A DNA stretch of 64,000 nucleotides from Prostheceraeus crozeri (Eukaryota > Platyhelminthes > Polycladida > Euryleptidae): positions 124,001 through 188,000 of the forward strand of contig CAJQUW010014423.1 in the NCBI GenBank assembly GCA_907163375.1, in the 5' to 3' direction. A model generated the notes under the pieces. It was given only the letters and a program-made list of their open reading frames with translations. It ran no database searches and was not told the origin of the DNA. Positions 42,250 through 54,400 of the stretch are shown in pieces; within the stretch, counting starts at the first letter, position 1; the number at the start of each line of letters is the position of its first letter. Both the position numbers and the translations under genes were made by a program.

Positions 42250-43532
42250 CTTATGAAAAAAAACGGAAAGTGCTTGTACATGCATGCATTTTCACCGGAG
42301 TCTGTGCCTACACTGAGAGAGACTAGACTTGAAAATGAGGAAAATAATGTAAAAAGAGAAAACTGTAATCATCATCACATCTAATCCTGTTCGCCTATGC
42401 ATCTTCTTGCTTTCATGATCAAACACGGTGCATGAACTGCTGCAAACATGTGTGAACTGAATGAGTAAGAAACAGTCCTAATCAAATCTATTAACTTTAG
42501 CATCGATCGAGCGCAATGAGGCATATAGGCCTAACTTTGCTTTCTGCACTTTCACTTACTTGCGCTTAAGCCGTTCAAGCGATTTGTAGACATGACATTT
42601 TGAAAGACTATGATTCAACCACCTCTCCTTGTTAGTTTCGAAAAGATATACACAAGCTTCTGTTGGTTTTTGGAACATTGAAAACGTGGTAGATACGATA
42701 TATATAGATACGTGATAGATTACGTGGTCAGAAACGATAGATTGCCCGTATCTTCACGATTTGTTCGACATGGACCGATTAAACATTTTCATTGCCATTT
42801 AGGTCAAATCTGCATTTTAACAGCTGACCATGCGTTTGACAAAGTAATGAACTTTTGACTTCGTGTGTCTGAAAACAAAAGTTCCTAACGTCGATTTATA
42901 GATGCATCAAGTGTTCTTCATAGACCTGTGACCGCTTACAAATTACTTAGGCAAATGTCCAAACGTGCGTAAAATGTAGAGATTATTATCAACTCCGCAG
43001 TCAGAAGAGGATTAAGAGCTTCTGATGTCCAATGAATTATATCACTGTGAGCAAGCGTGATCCGATCTTCTGATGTTCGCAGATTTGTTGGTTTGCAGAT
43101 AAGCAAAGAAGAAGTGAATTGATAGAATTTGACGACCGATTTTCACAACCTCCGTTGAAACGTGATGTCAATATTTTTCTAGCTGTGCGATTGCCGTCAA
43201 AGTTGTATCATTTATGTAAGTAAACGGACAAGGTTGGTGTGTGTTTACTACAGGTCTAGACTTGCCTGTATGAGAATACCTGACACTACTTGAACTACTT
43301 GATGTCATGAAATAAGATCAAGTCAAATTTTATTCATACACCGCTATGCGAATTGCTTGTAATTATTCCTTACAGAAATTGATGCAATAATTGATGATGA
43401 AGCAAAATGCATGCTAAGACGGAGCTAGCGGAAGCGGTAGGAGTTGAGCTCCTCCACTTTGATCAAGTATTAATGAAAATGAGATTCTAAGAACTGTCTA
43501 TTAAGAAAGAAATCTAGCTAACTACATGCAGG
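42250..43532. other. No gene recognised
   Basis: Probable intron. No supportable features. Confidence 0.45.
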
Positions 43533-44291
43533 ATGGAGCGAAAAGATGATGATGGTTTCCATACTGCCTGGCATCTGAAAGAAACCAATACCGGTATCTA
43601 TACTCCTAATTCGGCGTATTCACCTAAGCGATACCGCTTCGCCGCCATGAGATCTCTTTTTGACCGTGCTTTGAAAATAAATTCCAACGTCAGAAATTAT
43701 CAAAAATCCGTTTCTATCATCAGCAATATTTTTCAAAAAAATGGCTTCACTGAATATGAAATTACTCGCGTTCGTAAAGATGTTGAGGCGAGACATGAGA
43801 ACCGGACTCTCACTCAAAATTCAGATCCATTAGAGTGTCGCATACTCAATTGGAGCTTCCCTTTCATTGCTGAAGGTGAGAACAATTTATTGAATCATAT
43901 CAAAGAGATCAACAAAATTATTCCTCCGAATGTCAAAATTCGTCCTGTTTTCAAAACTATGAAAACTAGTATGTTCTTCTCGAATAAAGACAAAGTGCCG
44001 TCCGAACTCAAATCTAACATTGTCTACAAATACATGTGTGAGCACTGTGACAAGTGCTACATCGGTAGTTCAGTTCGGCATCTGGTGACGAGAATGAATG
44101 AGCATCTGAAGGGCTATCCAACGCCCACTGAAATCAGTATGCACATTCATCCTCCTCAGAAAGAAAATTTCAAAATTGTCTCTAGCACGTACTATCCAAG
44201 AATTCTAGAATCTATCCTGTTGAAGAAATCAAATATTGACCACCTGATGAATGAACGGGGAAGCTCCATATCTCTATGCCTGAATCTGTAA
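43533..44291 (+). pseudogene. Penelope-like element, 3' part with GIY-YIG endonuclease
   Basis: 252 open codons ending at 44291. The first 60 residues match the end of a Penelope RT (T-G-I-Y...S-Y/A-Y-S-P-K-R-Y-R-F, then R-A-L-K-I). Residues 164-191 are a GIY-YIG nuclease: V-Y-K-Y-M-C-x2-C-x2-C-Y-I-G-S-S with the following Arg and His (T-R-M-N-E-H). The RT catalytic part is absent upstream, so the copy is 5' truncated, as is common. It is followed by a hammerhead-like motif (44461-44520) and a TA microsatellite. Confidence 0.88.
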
Positions 44292-44460
44292 ATAGCTGTA
44301 AATAGTTTTATTGTTTTATTGTATTTCACTGCTTTTATTGTTTGACTTGACGCAAGAGACCGGACAACGTGACGCCATAAATGTTGAATTGTATGAAAAG
44401 TGATCATCATCCGATATGTCTCGATTTTGTATTTAAGTGATTAAATGTCAAACAGTCTTT

Positions 44461-44520
44461 TGTTCACCTGAAGATGGCATGTGCACATGCTGAAACATGT
44501 AGTGCATCACAAATCAATTC
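44461..44520 (+). ncRNA. Hammerhead-ribozyme-like motif of the Penelope element
   Basis: CTGAAGA (44469-44475) fits the hammerhead core CUGANGA. It is followed by a perfect 14-nt palindrome GCATGTGCACATGC (44478-44491) that can form stem II, and then GAAA (44493-44496). Penelope-like elements are known to carry minimal hammerhead ribozymes in their terminal repeats. Stems I and III are weak here, so cleavage activity is doubtful. Confidence 0.45.
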
Positions 44521-44531
44521 GTTTTGATTTA

Positions 44532-44553
44532 TCATATATATATATATATAAAT
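44532..44553. repeat. (AT)n microsatellite after the Penelope element
   Basis: A short TA dinucleotide run. Penelope copies often end in or near microsatellites. Confidence 0.85.
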
Positions 44554-45559
44554 TCAAATATATATATTTGTTCTTCAATATTACGAAATTTGTAAATTAT
44601 TGAATCGTAAAAATATCACTACAAGAGATCCTTTTCATTCCTCAAGTCCATTCTGTTCCTCAAATGGAAGTGCTCTGTTCCATTGATCGAATGGACGCGC
44701 GTCGTTCCACTGTGGTCGGAGTCAAATAATTACATGAATATTAATGTCAGGCAGTGGGTTATCCTTTCTGTACTGACTGCGAAGATCTTAGACCTTGCAT
44801 CATGTGCAATTAGGGACCCCAAAATACACATGCTTCACATACACACACCAAAAGAGAGACAACTAAAGGAGCGTGATAAACCTGCTGCAACATTCGAATA
44901 TCGTGAAAGATAAATCTTCGAGCAATTATTTTCTTCCGCAGTGTAACATCTATCCAAAACAACACTGAGTTTGAATCGCGTGAATAAAAGTAAAGGAGAG
45001 AATATACTTGCTGTTATCTTCATTTCTTAGAATGTTGATCAAAACATTGTCAAAAGTATGTCATTTCAAAACTTTGCTCGTCAAATGTTCTTACAGGTCA
45101 CAATAAATAATTGGACATGTTCAAATGACTCTATTTCATTAAATTTGACAGGAGACATCAATCATGAAGATGTTGCTATTAATTTTTTGTCACGTTCCAG
45201 GTCTCGTTTGCGATCCATTTCTTGCAAAATATTTTCATGTTCCATTCACTGTCTAATAATCCCATCGTCCCATTCTGACACGATTGTTGTTAAAACTAGA
45301 AAGACCAAGTATCTTCAGAACAGCTCTACGTCAACAGTTCGAAATTGATGACGAATTCCGTTCACGACTTCTACAAGGCGTGCATGGTAATTGGGATAGC
45401 ACACAGCGACGTTCATAAATCAGAAATAAAATGGCTGCAATATTGGCTAATCTATTTTTATTAGTAGAAAGACCAAGTAGTCTATGTTGACTATGACGAT
45501 TCTCTTTATGTTAAATGCTAGAATATTTTTCACAGAATAGGACATTTATGACGCTACAA
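44554..45559. other. No gene recognised
   Basis: Low-complexity AT-rich sequence. Nothing supportable. Confidence 0.45.
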
Positions 45560-46380
45560 CCGATAAATTAAACCTTTTTTGTGAAAATATAGAAGCTCTT
45601 GAGAATAGATTTACCGATTCATTGAAATCAAAAAGTATCTCCGATTCGTGAACTGTAGGAAGCGTCCTGAAAGACCAACAAACTTGTTCTCATTCGCAAC
45701 GCTTTTGATGTCATTACTGATAACTGTCGGCGTTCGCATACTCCTCAGCATTCATGATGTATTTATGAACAATCAATGGCACAAAAGGCTCCTTGTAGCC
45801 CTATCACATGCCCAACAAACCAGATAAGTTTGGCACTAACATTGGTTAGTCTTGGAGAACGAGTCGAATCAAATCTGTGACATTATCCCATATAATGGGA
45901 AATAAGAACTCAGAGAAGATGGAAAGGGGCTTGTTCATCATGTCGCTTTTTACGTCTCCGTCCTTTCCAAAACAATGGTTGTATTATATTGGCTGAAAAT
46001 TTCGTGTCTAGTGAACCACTGATAAGGGAGCTCAATTCTCTACATACAGCGCTTTTCTCCACAATTCGCCTAAACAGAAAAGGTTGACGTTCTGATGATA
46101 TAACGACTACTTCTTTGCAACCACACGACTCGAAGTGCTTTTGTTATGATGAAGATGAATGTCTTGTAGTCAAGTATCGTTGTAAACGTTCAAAGACTGT
46201 TCATCTGATATCAACTCTTCATCAGTATCCAGACGTCGATGATTCGGCAAAAAAGAAGCCAACAGTGGTGTAAGCCGCAATAAAAACAAGTGAGGAACTG
46301 ATGTACCGGCCGGAGTTACGATATTCAGTTTCCCTTAGTTTTTTCCCGATCGGAAATTGTAATCTTGCTTATAGTAAAGA
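45560..46380 (+). pseudogene. Decayed piggyBac transposase
   Basis: Coding blocks in changing frames follow the piggyBac order: K-Y-L-R-F (about 45630); A-F-D-V-I-T-D-N-C (45699); M-P-N-K-P-D-K-F-G-T (45808), matching the family's 'P-x-K-P-x-K-Y/F-G'; a stretch ending E-N-F-V-S-S-E-P-L-I-R-E-L and I-R-L-N-R-K-G (45990-46085), matching 'DNfFtS..L...L' and 'R-x-N-R-K-G'; and V-K-Y-R-C-K-R-S-K-T-V-H-L-I-S-T (46160-46215). The expected Asp before the N-F block is Glu or Ala-like and there are many stops and indels. Inactive relic; TTAA ends were not located. Confidence 0.75.
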
Positions 46381-46763
46381 TTCTGATCTTGGTCTCATTT
46401 TCCTTGTAGGAAACTTAAAACTGTAACATATACACAGTCCTAAGCTATTTTGTCAAATTTCTACTTTTCACATTAAATATAAATAGAATTGTTATTCTCT
46501 ATAACAAGTCTGTTTTGAGTTTATAAATTTATAAATTTAGGTCGACCTGGTTATCGGGTTGTACAAGCAATAGTATAAAATTTCAAAATTTAGGCACATT
46601 GTTTTGTTACATTTTTGATGGCCTACAAAATAAAGCGGAAGGGAAGAAAGATGTTCATTATTGGAATCATTGACGCATTTGCTTTTACGACTTAACTATT
46701 GTGTAACTGAAATGCTGCAGCTTACAATTGTATACACACTTTATACTGTAAATGCCTGGCCAC

Positions 46764-49700
46764 CAGGGCCGTAGCCAGGAATTTGGAAAGGGGGGCATAA
46801 TTTTGGATATTTGATAAGGCATGTATTCTATTAAATACGCTTATTATAAATACAATTCAAATACACCTGAATGTATGTAGACAAACATATATAAATAAGT
46901 TTATTTCAAAATTTATGTTGATCACAAATAATTATTCGATTCGATCACTAAATTGTGTTTGGTCACGTTAAGTACATGTGTAAGTAAGTAAAAAGACATA
47001 CTTACAAGTCGTTGGTATATTCTATAATAATGGCAAACGTCTGTTCAAGGTCTGACAAAAGCGTTTTACGGCTTTGTCGATAATGTTACCATCTTTCATG
47101 GGCTCAGCAGTCATTTTCTTATGTATAAACATTAATGCTAGATCATTAAGTCTGTCTGTTCCCATTGTGGAGCGCCTGTAATTTTTGATATGTTCCAGAC
47201 TTGAAAAAGAGCGTTCTCCAGTACAGGTCGTCGTAGGGAGGGTCAGGAGAATCTGTAATGAAAAAGGATTTTCATAGCTCTATTCGTACCAAGGGGACAG
47301 AACCCGCCCCTGTCGTAATTTTATTTTCGAATATATGAACTTAATCTATCAACTTGAGCTTCTGTGGCTTTTAGTTATTGGGGATATGTTAAACATTGTG
47401 TTCAAATTTGGTTAGATTTAGACATCTGTAAGGCATATTTCTAGCGCTATTTTGAAAACTACCTAGTTGTTAAACTGATCATATTCTATGGATTTTGGGC
47501 TCACGTCGCTTTCTGTGTCGTCTTAATTGATGTAACATACTTTTTTTTATAACATTAGATTGAAGAAGCACTTACCAGCAACATTGTATGAACATTCGGG
47601 AAAAAGTTTTCATCGCATTCCTTCAGAAGATCAACGATTCGATACTTGGATTTGTCATCTCTGTCAATGTAAGATATTACAGTTTTATATAACAGACATT
47701 ACATATCATTTAAAAGTAACCTTACTTCTTATGTCTCCTCCAGGAATTATATTCGTTTTCGAAGTCTTCAACGTCACAATTTAACATATCTCGGAAATGA
47801 ATAATAGCTGGCTGAAGAGTCGTGTAGTCATATCTTTCAAAATATTGAGGAATCAATGCCATCATCGAGGATACTATGCTGGTTTTACAGTCAGTGTCAA
47901 ATCGAAAACATAGATCGCTTATCAGATGATCGATGAATGGAAGGAATACGTTAATTCTATAATATTCCTTGGGTGACGAACACGGAACATTAGACCTGTG
48001 TCTTTGACGCCCAACTACTCTTGGTCCCGTAATTTCTACGTCAGCCTCCAATGCCATTTCTTCAGCATTCCTAAAAATCTCATCATATATGCTTTCATCA
48101 TTTCTCCAGGTCTTGAACAGAATCAAGAGATCTCTAATTTGTTTTTGAGCTTCAACAAGATCGAGACTCTCTTTCTGTAAGGCTTGAGCTACTATTCGAG
48201 TTTCGCTCAGGACCTTTTCAAGAACATAAAAGTAGACAAGAAACCCTCCGTTGACTCCTGACAAAAGCTCATGTGCGTTTCCTGAGCTTCTCTATTTACT
48301 TATGTCAGATAGTGTTTCAAGAACAGGAATCAACAGTCTTTTAAACACCAAAACTGCGTCATGTCTATCTATACCCAACGGGTGTCTGAAAAGGATTTCA
48401 GCCGTTTTGAATAGTAGTCCAGCAGATACGAATATCTGGGACGTTGCTGCTACTACTGATTATCAAATTTAGTCTGTGGCTATGGCAATGAACATAGATG
48501 GCATTTTTACATTTTGACTTAATGTGAGCCTGTGCACCATTAAATTCTCCCTTCATTGCACTTGCGCCATCGAAAGACATACCCACGAGACTGGTGAGGT
48601 CAATCCCTAAACCAAGTAGCTCATTAATAATAACATCTCCTATGCCTTTCCCAGACAGATCAAACACCTCAGTGAATTTCAAAAAATCTTCGTAAACGCA
48701 ACCATCAGCAACATAACGGATACATAATGTCAACTGCTCCGTGTGACTGTTATCGGAGGATTCATCACAAATGATGGATAAATACTTAGTCTTATTCATC
48801 CGTTCTCTTATCATTTCAAAAATTTGCTCACCTAGAAAATGTATGAGTTGATTTTGAATATCTGGACTTGTGTAAGTTGCATTTTTTGGAGCATTCTTCA
48901 AGTGATCATGAAGATTGTTATCCCCGACATCTACAAAGCTTCTAAGCAACTCTCTAAAAATTCCATCATTCATAGATGCATCGGTCAGAATATCGTCACC
49001 TTCCTGACTCCCTTTGAGGGCAATGCCTGTACGACCACATGCGAGAATTGCACGCATAATCGACTGAAGAGCTTTTCTGTTTCTCTCGAGTTGCTCATTA
49101 TTTTGACTTTGAATTTGACTTAAAACGTCTGGCGTATATGACTTATGTTTTTGTACGAAAACTAACGCCATTTCTTTTGCGACAAGATGATACTCTCGGT
49201 CATCATGAGTTGCAAGATAACCACCAGCGCCAGTCAACTTGTCATAACGATTCAAGGGCTCAGTAACTAACTTTCCTAGACATTGTTGACCTCTTCCACC
49301 TGATTTGCTTACTGAGAAAAGTGCGCAATATTTGCAAAAAAGACCACCTTTTACATGCGAATAGGCAACCCATGGAAAACGGTCAAACATGGTTTTGTTT
49401 AGATAACGTCGACCTTGTTTTCCGCGATCAGTAAATACGTTTTTAAGATAATTCTCATCTGGTTGCCAAGGATTTTGAATTAATTCAAACATTAAGCTGT
49501 CATTATTACTAAGACTCTTTGATCCAATGTGTTCGCCTATGTCCAAAATTGACAGCGATGATCTAAAACATAAGCATAAACACATTTATAATAACTATAG
49601 GCCTATATATTAGCTTATATATGTTTAACATACTTTATGGAAGTTTCCGTCAAGTCAGATTTCTCTTGGGCTTATGTCGAATCGGACTTTTCTGGTATAC

Positions 49701-50716
49701 TTGAAGTCGTAGCAGTCGATTTGTTTAGAGGACTGGATGGTCAAAAGATTAAAATGAATCTGAATAAAAATACTGATTGAACGGCTTTGATTTAATTCGA
49801 TAAAGACTGTTACTAATATTTTACTAATTTTAGCAGATACTCTGATGCACGGAGTTTCTACGCTAATATAGGCCTAATACTCAGGCTTAAAACAAATACA
49901 AAATTTTCATTGTCAAATACAAATACTTTCGTTTCGCAATTTTGAAGTAGTAATACAAATACAAATACTTTTATTTTTATATGTGAAAATGCAAATACAA
50001 ATACCTGGTTTTTGAAATATTTAAATACAAATACTTCAAAACAATTATATACATATACAAATACAATACAAATACTTGTTTTTTAGAAATCTGAAAATAG
50101 AAACTCGACATTTCCGACATTTCCTAAACATAAGATTTTAAGTTTTAAATAATCTATTGATGACCCAGAATGAAAAATGATAACTTACATTTTTTCCAAA
50201 GAAAGATCGAATATCCATGTTTCCAGTTCTTCGCCTTTTGGCTGGTGGCTCTGGGTCAGACATATTAAAAAAAAGATGCGTATCGTAGGAGTACACGAGA
50301 TCGAATGAACACACACAGAAAGTGAAACTTAACAGATGGCAAGAATGGAGACTCGGAAAGATTCACACGTCCGGCCGAGTAAGCGTTACACCATTAAACA
50401 GATAGCATAGGTAGGATGCTAACTAACTGTTGAATTGGATAATGTGTCCGAAATTTTTGTTTACATTTGGCAACTAGTTGAACAACTCAATGATTATCAA
50501 ATTGGATCTCGCTGTCAATCGCAACTTTCTTTGAAGTGGTCAAACAAAGGGGTCTTGTTACTTGTACATTGCGTCACCAGATGACCGAACGAAACGATGA
50601 TGTGGCGTAATATTGCAATCTCAGGTTTGAGATGAAATTTGAGAGGAAATTTAAAATTGATCTCATCTCTAAGGGGGGCTATAGCCCTAGCAGCCCTCCC
50701 CCTAGCTACGCTACTG
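46764..50716 (-). mobile_element. hAT element with perfect 8-bp target duplication
   Basis: Plus-strand left end CAGGGCCGTAGCCAGG; the complement of the right end reads CAGTAGCGTAGCTAGG (12 of 16 identical). The flanks are exact duplications ctggccac at 46756-46763 and 50717-50724. Inside, on the minus strand, lies a multi-exon ZMYM1/TTF-type hAT transposase gene. An intron contains an AAATAC-rich stretch (49890-50090). Length is 3953 bp. Confidence 0.96.
47022..50263 (-). pseudogene. hAT transposase, TTF zinc finger/DUF4371 type, several exons
   Basis: Exon 1 (50263-50189) starts M-S-D-P-E-P-P and ends M-D-I-R-S-F-F-G-K-N at a gtaagt donor. Exon 2 is about 49738-49634 (contains a TAA). Exon 3 runs 49562-47726: zinc finger with F-C-K-Y-C-A-L-F, I-I-C-D-E-S-S-D (first catalytic Asp), M-S-F-D-G-A-S-A-M, C-H-S-H-R-L-N-L, then a frameshift near S-D-T-R-W (48376) and a TAG at about 48304. 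It resumes to 47726 with R-H-R-S-N-V and F-L-P-F-I-D-H-L. Exon 4 (47252-47022) carries the dimerisation domain (T-G-E-R-S-F-S-S-L ... N-D-L-A-L-M). The family cuts and pastes hAT DNA. This copy has at least three disabling changes. Confidence 0.88.
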
Positions 50717-50838
50717 CTGGCCACGACGCCATGATGCACAAAGGTTTGGTTCACTCTTCGCGCCAACTTGCCAGATAGCTTGTCGTCACCAGCTGCTACA
50801 AAATGTCTGAACATTTCACCACGATAAGCCACGAAATT
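50717..50838 (-). CDS. Host-like exon split by the hAT insertion
   Basis: An acceptor (tttacag, just above 50838) precedes a phase-0 frame (N-F-V-A-Y-R-G-E-M-F-R-H-F ... N-Q-T-F-V-H-H-G) that runs straight into the hAT target duplication at 50717-50724. If the hAT is removed, the frame stays open for a few more codons into 46755-46740. So the element seems to have landed within, or at the end of, a coding exon. The frame also stays open inside the transposon to 50515. Family unknown. Confidence 0.5.
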
Positions 50839-51170
50839 CTGTAAATAATAATAATAATTGGTTCTCCCAAAGTTCAACCAATCAGAGTGTAGTTTGGAGA
50901 TGTTTGGAGATCATTAACCATTCAGAGGTTACCGCTACTCTTACTCTGATGGCCATAAAATCTCGTAATTTGCGTTGTTCACCATGTTTGATGGGGAATT
51001 CGCGCCGACTTTTGTGGCCAAGCATTTACAGTCATGCATTGTCATAACCATGGCTGTAAGATACAACAGCACTTCAAAAAATTAAAACACACTCGGCTAT
51101 ACAACAGAGGCAGAGTGAGTAGCAGTTTACAGCCCACAACTATAAATTTTGAACCCATCTTGAATTTTAC

Positions 51171-51452
51171 CTGCGCCAAGTCTACAATTGCCGATTTAGT
51201 CTTCACGTCCCATTCCCCATCATATTGGAAATTGGTCGATGGAAGCTCTTCAAAGTCGAGGTCCTGTCTGACATCTTTGAGAACGTCACAATAACGGCCG
51301 TAATATTTTTCACCAAGCTGGTGTGGATGATCCCCGCTCAGGTACGCTTTAGTGAGTTCTGTCAGACAAAATAATGCGTACTGATAGATGGGATGATCTC
51401 GGTCACATGGTTGACCAGCAATCGTCATCTGCGGCTTGGGTACTTCATAAAT
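51171..51452 (-). CDS. Host-like exon of 94 codons (unrecognised gene)
   Basis: A 282-bp exon flanked by acceptor ttattttcag (before 51452) and donor CAG|gtaaaa (from 51170 downwards), phase 0 at both ends. It encodes I-Y-E-V-P-K-P-Q...D-H-P-I-Y-Q-Y-A-L-F-C-L-T-E-L-T...E-K-Y-Y-G-R-Y-C-D-V-L and an acidic end (D-L-D-F-E-E-L-P). No stop or repeat signature, good splice sites. I do not recognise the family. It may also derive from an old mobile gene. Confidence 0.6.
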
Positions 51453-54400
51453 CTGAAAATAAGGAACAGGCCTATGTATACATTGTACGATTTGTAGACA
51501 TGCAAGCAATCATACGACCTACAATTAATCGAATCTATTTAGATCGTGCATTCATCAGTTATTATGATAGTTATCATGATCAATAGTACGGCAGCCAGAA
51601 CGAGCTTGCGCAGGGAACGAGGCCGAAAATTAGACTTTCAAAGAATGATGTAAAATTACACCGAATGCACCAAATCTGAGCGTTTACCGAGCTCTACCTG
51701 GTTCCTCTTCTTGTCAGACAAAATCAAAGAATCACACTTGCAAATCCAACAGGGACCAGATTGAAGCTTTCTATGTTTTCTCAGATTAAGAAAAAGCGCT
51801 AAATCTAGAGCCATAATTTTTACATGGAATTACTGCAAGTCATTTCTTTTCATGTGTACCAGGGAAGCGGTGTCTGGTCACTTTGATTGGAATCCGACTC
51901 TGAGTTTGACTCTAGGGTTTGACAGCAGTCAACCTCCGGTATACTACATAAAATGTGAAAATCATGTAATACCTACTCCACGCGTTAATGAGCACAAATG
52001 TAAAAAAATAATTAATAATATATTATTTATTTATTTATTTATAAATATTATATTATTATTTATCTATTTATTTATATTTTTATTTATTCATTATTTATGT
52101 TTAAAAAATAATATTTCAATATTTAGTTTTAAAAATAAATTTAGTTTAAATTAAATACTTCAAGTAATGCCGGTATATGCAATTAACATGAATTTAGGCG
52201 TGCAAAGTGGGCATCATCAGGGCCTGCTACATGCGGGCACAATATAAAAGTACTACTTTCAAAAAACATGAGAAAATTATGTGTTTTGGAAGCAAATTTT
52301 TGACATTTTAGACCAAAAGTGAGCCAGATTTTCAAACCATTGAAAATATTTGTTAATAGTTGCTGAATCATGCAATTCTTACTGGAAGCAGTTCCCTGGA
52401 GTGTAGTAAATGGGTTCATTGAATCAAAAGTAATATTTATCACTACCTTTTCAATTTGTCATTGAAATCATAATTTAGGTAGGCTACATCCATCAAACGC
52501 TGTTTGGGAAATGCTGTGACTATTTCCAGAACATTAAAAAGCATTCTGACAATGAAAAGCAATGATACTGCTTGTCGGATTATGAAGAATAATCACAATC
52601 GATCAATGATTTTCACTTTGAGATAAATTCACAGATCTGATCTCAACAAGAAGCATGGAATAGGGCCTCGACCCACTATTGTGATTAAATGTCTCGTTTA
52701 GTGTGCCATGAAATGCGAGACGAAAGTTTGACAATCACGTAACTCTGCTCTCTGGTTCATCATTTATAGGCTACTAGTGCTGAGTAAGGAGCCCATTTTC
52801 ATGTAGAGAGCATCATTTGATACGAGCGTATAACTCCAACTCCGGCGAAAATGATAGGACTCGGGGACTCCTACTCTACATCCCTGATATGCACAGCATA
52901 TGCGTTGTTCTCATGCTTCCTATATGTGATGCATGTGAGAATGTGGCTAAAATTGTCCAAACTGCTATCTTTGCCATCATTAAGATGCTTACTAAAAGTG
53001 AATGTGTCTACTTTCATAGACAAAGGCACATTATCAGGATAAGAAGTAATTTGGAGTCGCCTGCTGCCAAAAATCATGGCTCTAGACTAGGCATTTCTCT
53101 CTGAATCAAAGAAAACATAGGAAATCTCATTTTTGAAAAAAAATTCCAATCTGCTTCATATTTTATTTACATGTATATATGCTATTTATTGAATATGTTC
53201 GGCGAGAAGAGGAACCGGGTAGACCTCGGCTGACGTGCGAATTCGTTGCACGAGTACAATAGGGTGGACATCATTCTGAGTAAGTCTCATTCTCGGCCTC
53301 GTTCCCTGCACAAACTCGTCATGGCTGCCGGCGGACTGTTATTTCGTCTGATGAGATATTGAATAGAATTAGAAAGAATTTTGGAAGAAACTCCTCCGAG
53401 TCTATATCGAACACGCAGATGTGATTCACAGGTTGAGAAAACTGCAGAAAGAATCATCTGTTTCGGTATAGATCTGTCTCAAAAGAGTAAAATGCGTTTA
53501 TTTATGGTGAATGAAGAGGAAACATCACCAAAAAGAATAGAAATGCAATCAGGAGAAAATTATCTTGCAACGTCCACAGGTAGAGTTGTAGAACTCGGTT
53601 AAAAAAAGATGTATTCAAGTACACTATAGGCTATCCAAGGACTATTTCATTGAGCATGCCATATACATGTAAAGAAAAATGAATATTAAGGACATCAATC
53701 AATGAAAAAACTTGTATCACTCCGACCATCACTTAATAATCCCAAAAAAACTCCGAAGCTTTTGTTCTGCCTTCGAGCTTTGTCAGTGGACGGCAGTTGA
53801 GGAGTAACTCACTGGAAGTCGTCACTCTTCCATTGCTGTTCGCTGACAAAGCTCGGAGGTCGAGCGAAAGCCTTGAATGTTTTTTGGAATGAACAAACTG
53901 AGTGGCGATCTTTTGAAGTCTGCCTTTCATTGATGAATTCTATCCTCTTTGAAGATTCTGATAAATATTAGGGATATAAGATGAGGATTCCGGGTTGTTT
54001 AATATTTTGTGTAGTTTACCTAAGCTGGTTATATGTGTGTAAAACGCACTCCTTATGCTGAATATGACATGCAGTTTTAATAACTTACTCTGTAACCTCA
54101 AAACATAATTTTTTGGTGCATGTATTTGTTTAGAGTACTTTGCTAATATTTAAGTAGAGTAGCATTGCCATTCACAATTTCAAGAAATAATCCCAAACCA
54201 ATACTTGTCATCATGTCATTATTTGCTTAATTATTTCAATTAAATTTCATTCTCTCAATTGATGCACTTTGTCTAACCATTTTATTGCAATTGCTTCCTT
54301 GATTATTCCAAAGCGACATCAGTCGTAATTTTTGAGGAATTCCTGGCATTGCTTTAATAAACGCATTTTTCATTTAATTATTGTAGATTAGAACTTTTCT

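Noticed and set aside
49890..50090. AAATAC-rich stretch considered as a separate element or CRISPR-like array
   Set aside because: Units are irregular, without spacers, and lie within an intron of the hAT element; low-complexity sequence is the simpler reading.
53733..53930. Minus-strand ORF with Leu/Arg-rich composition
   Set aside because: It lies on an imperfect inverted repeat (53771-53789 and 53843-53861) and shows no homologous motif.
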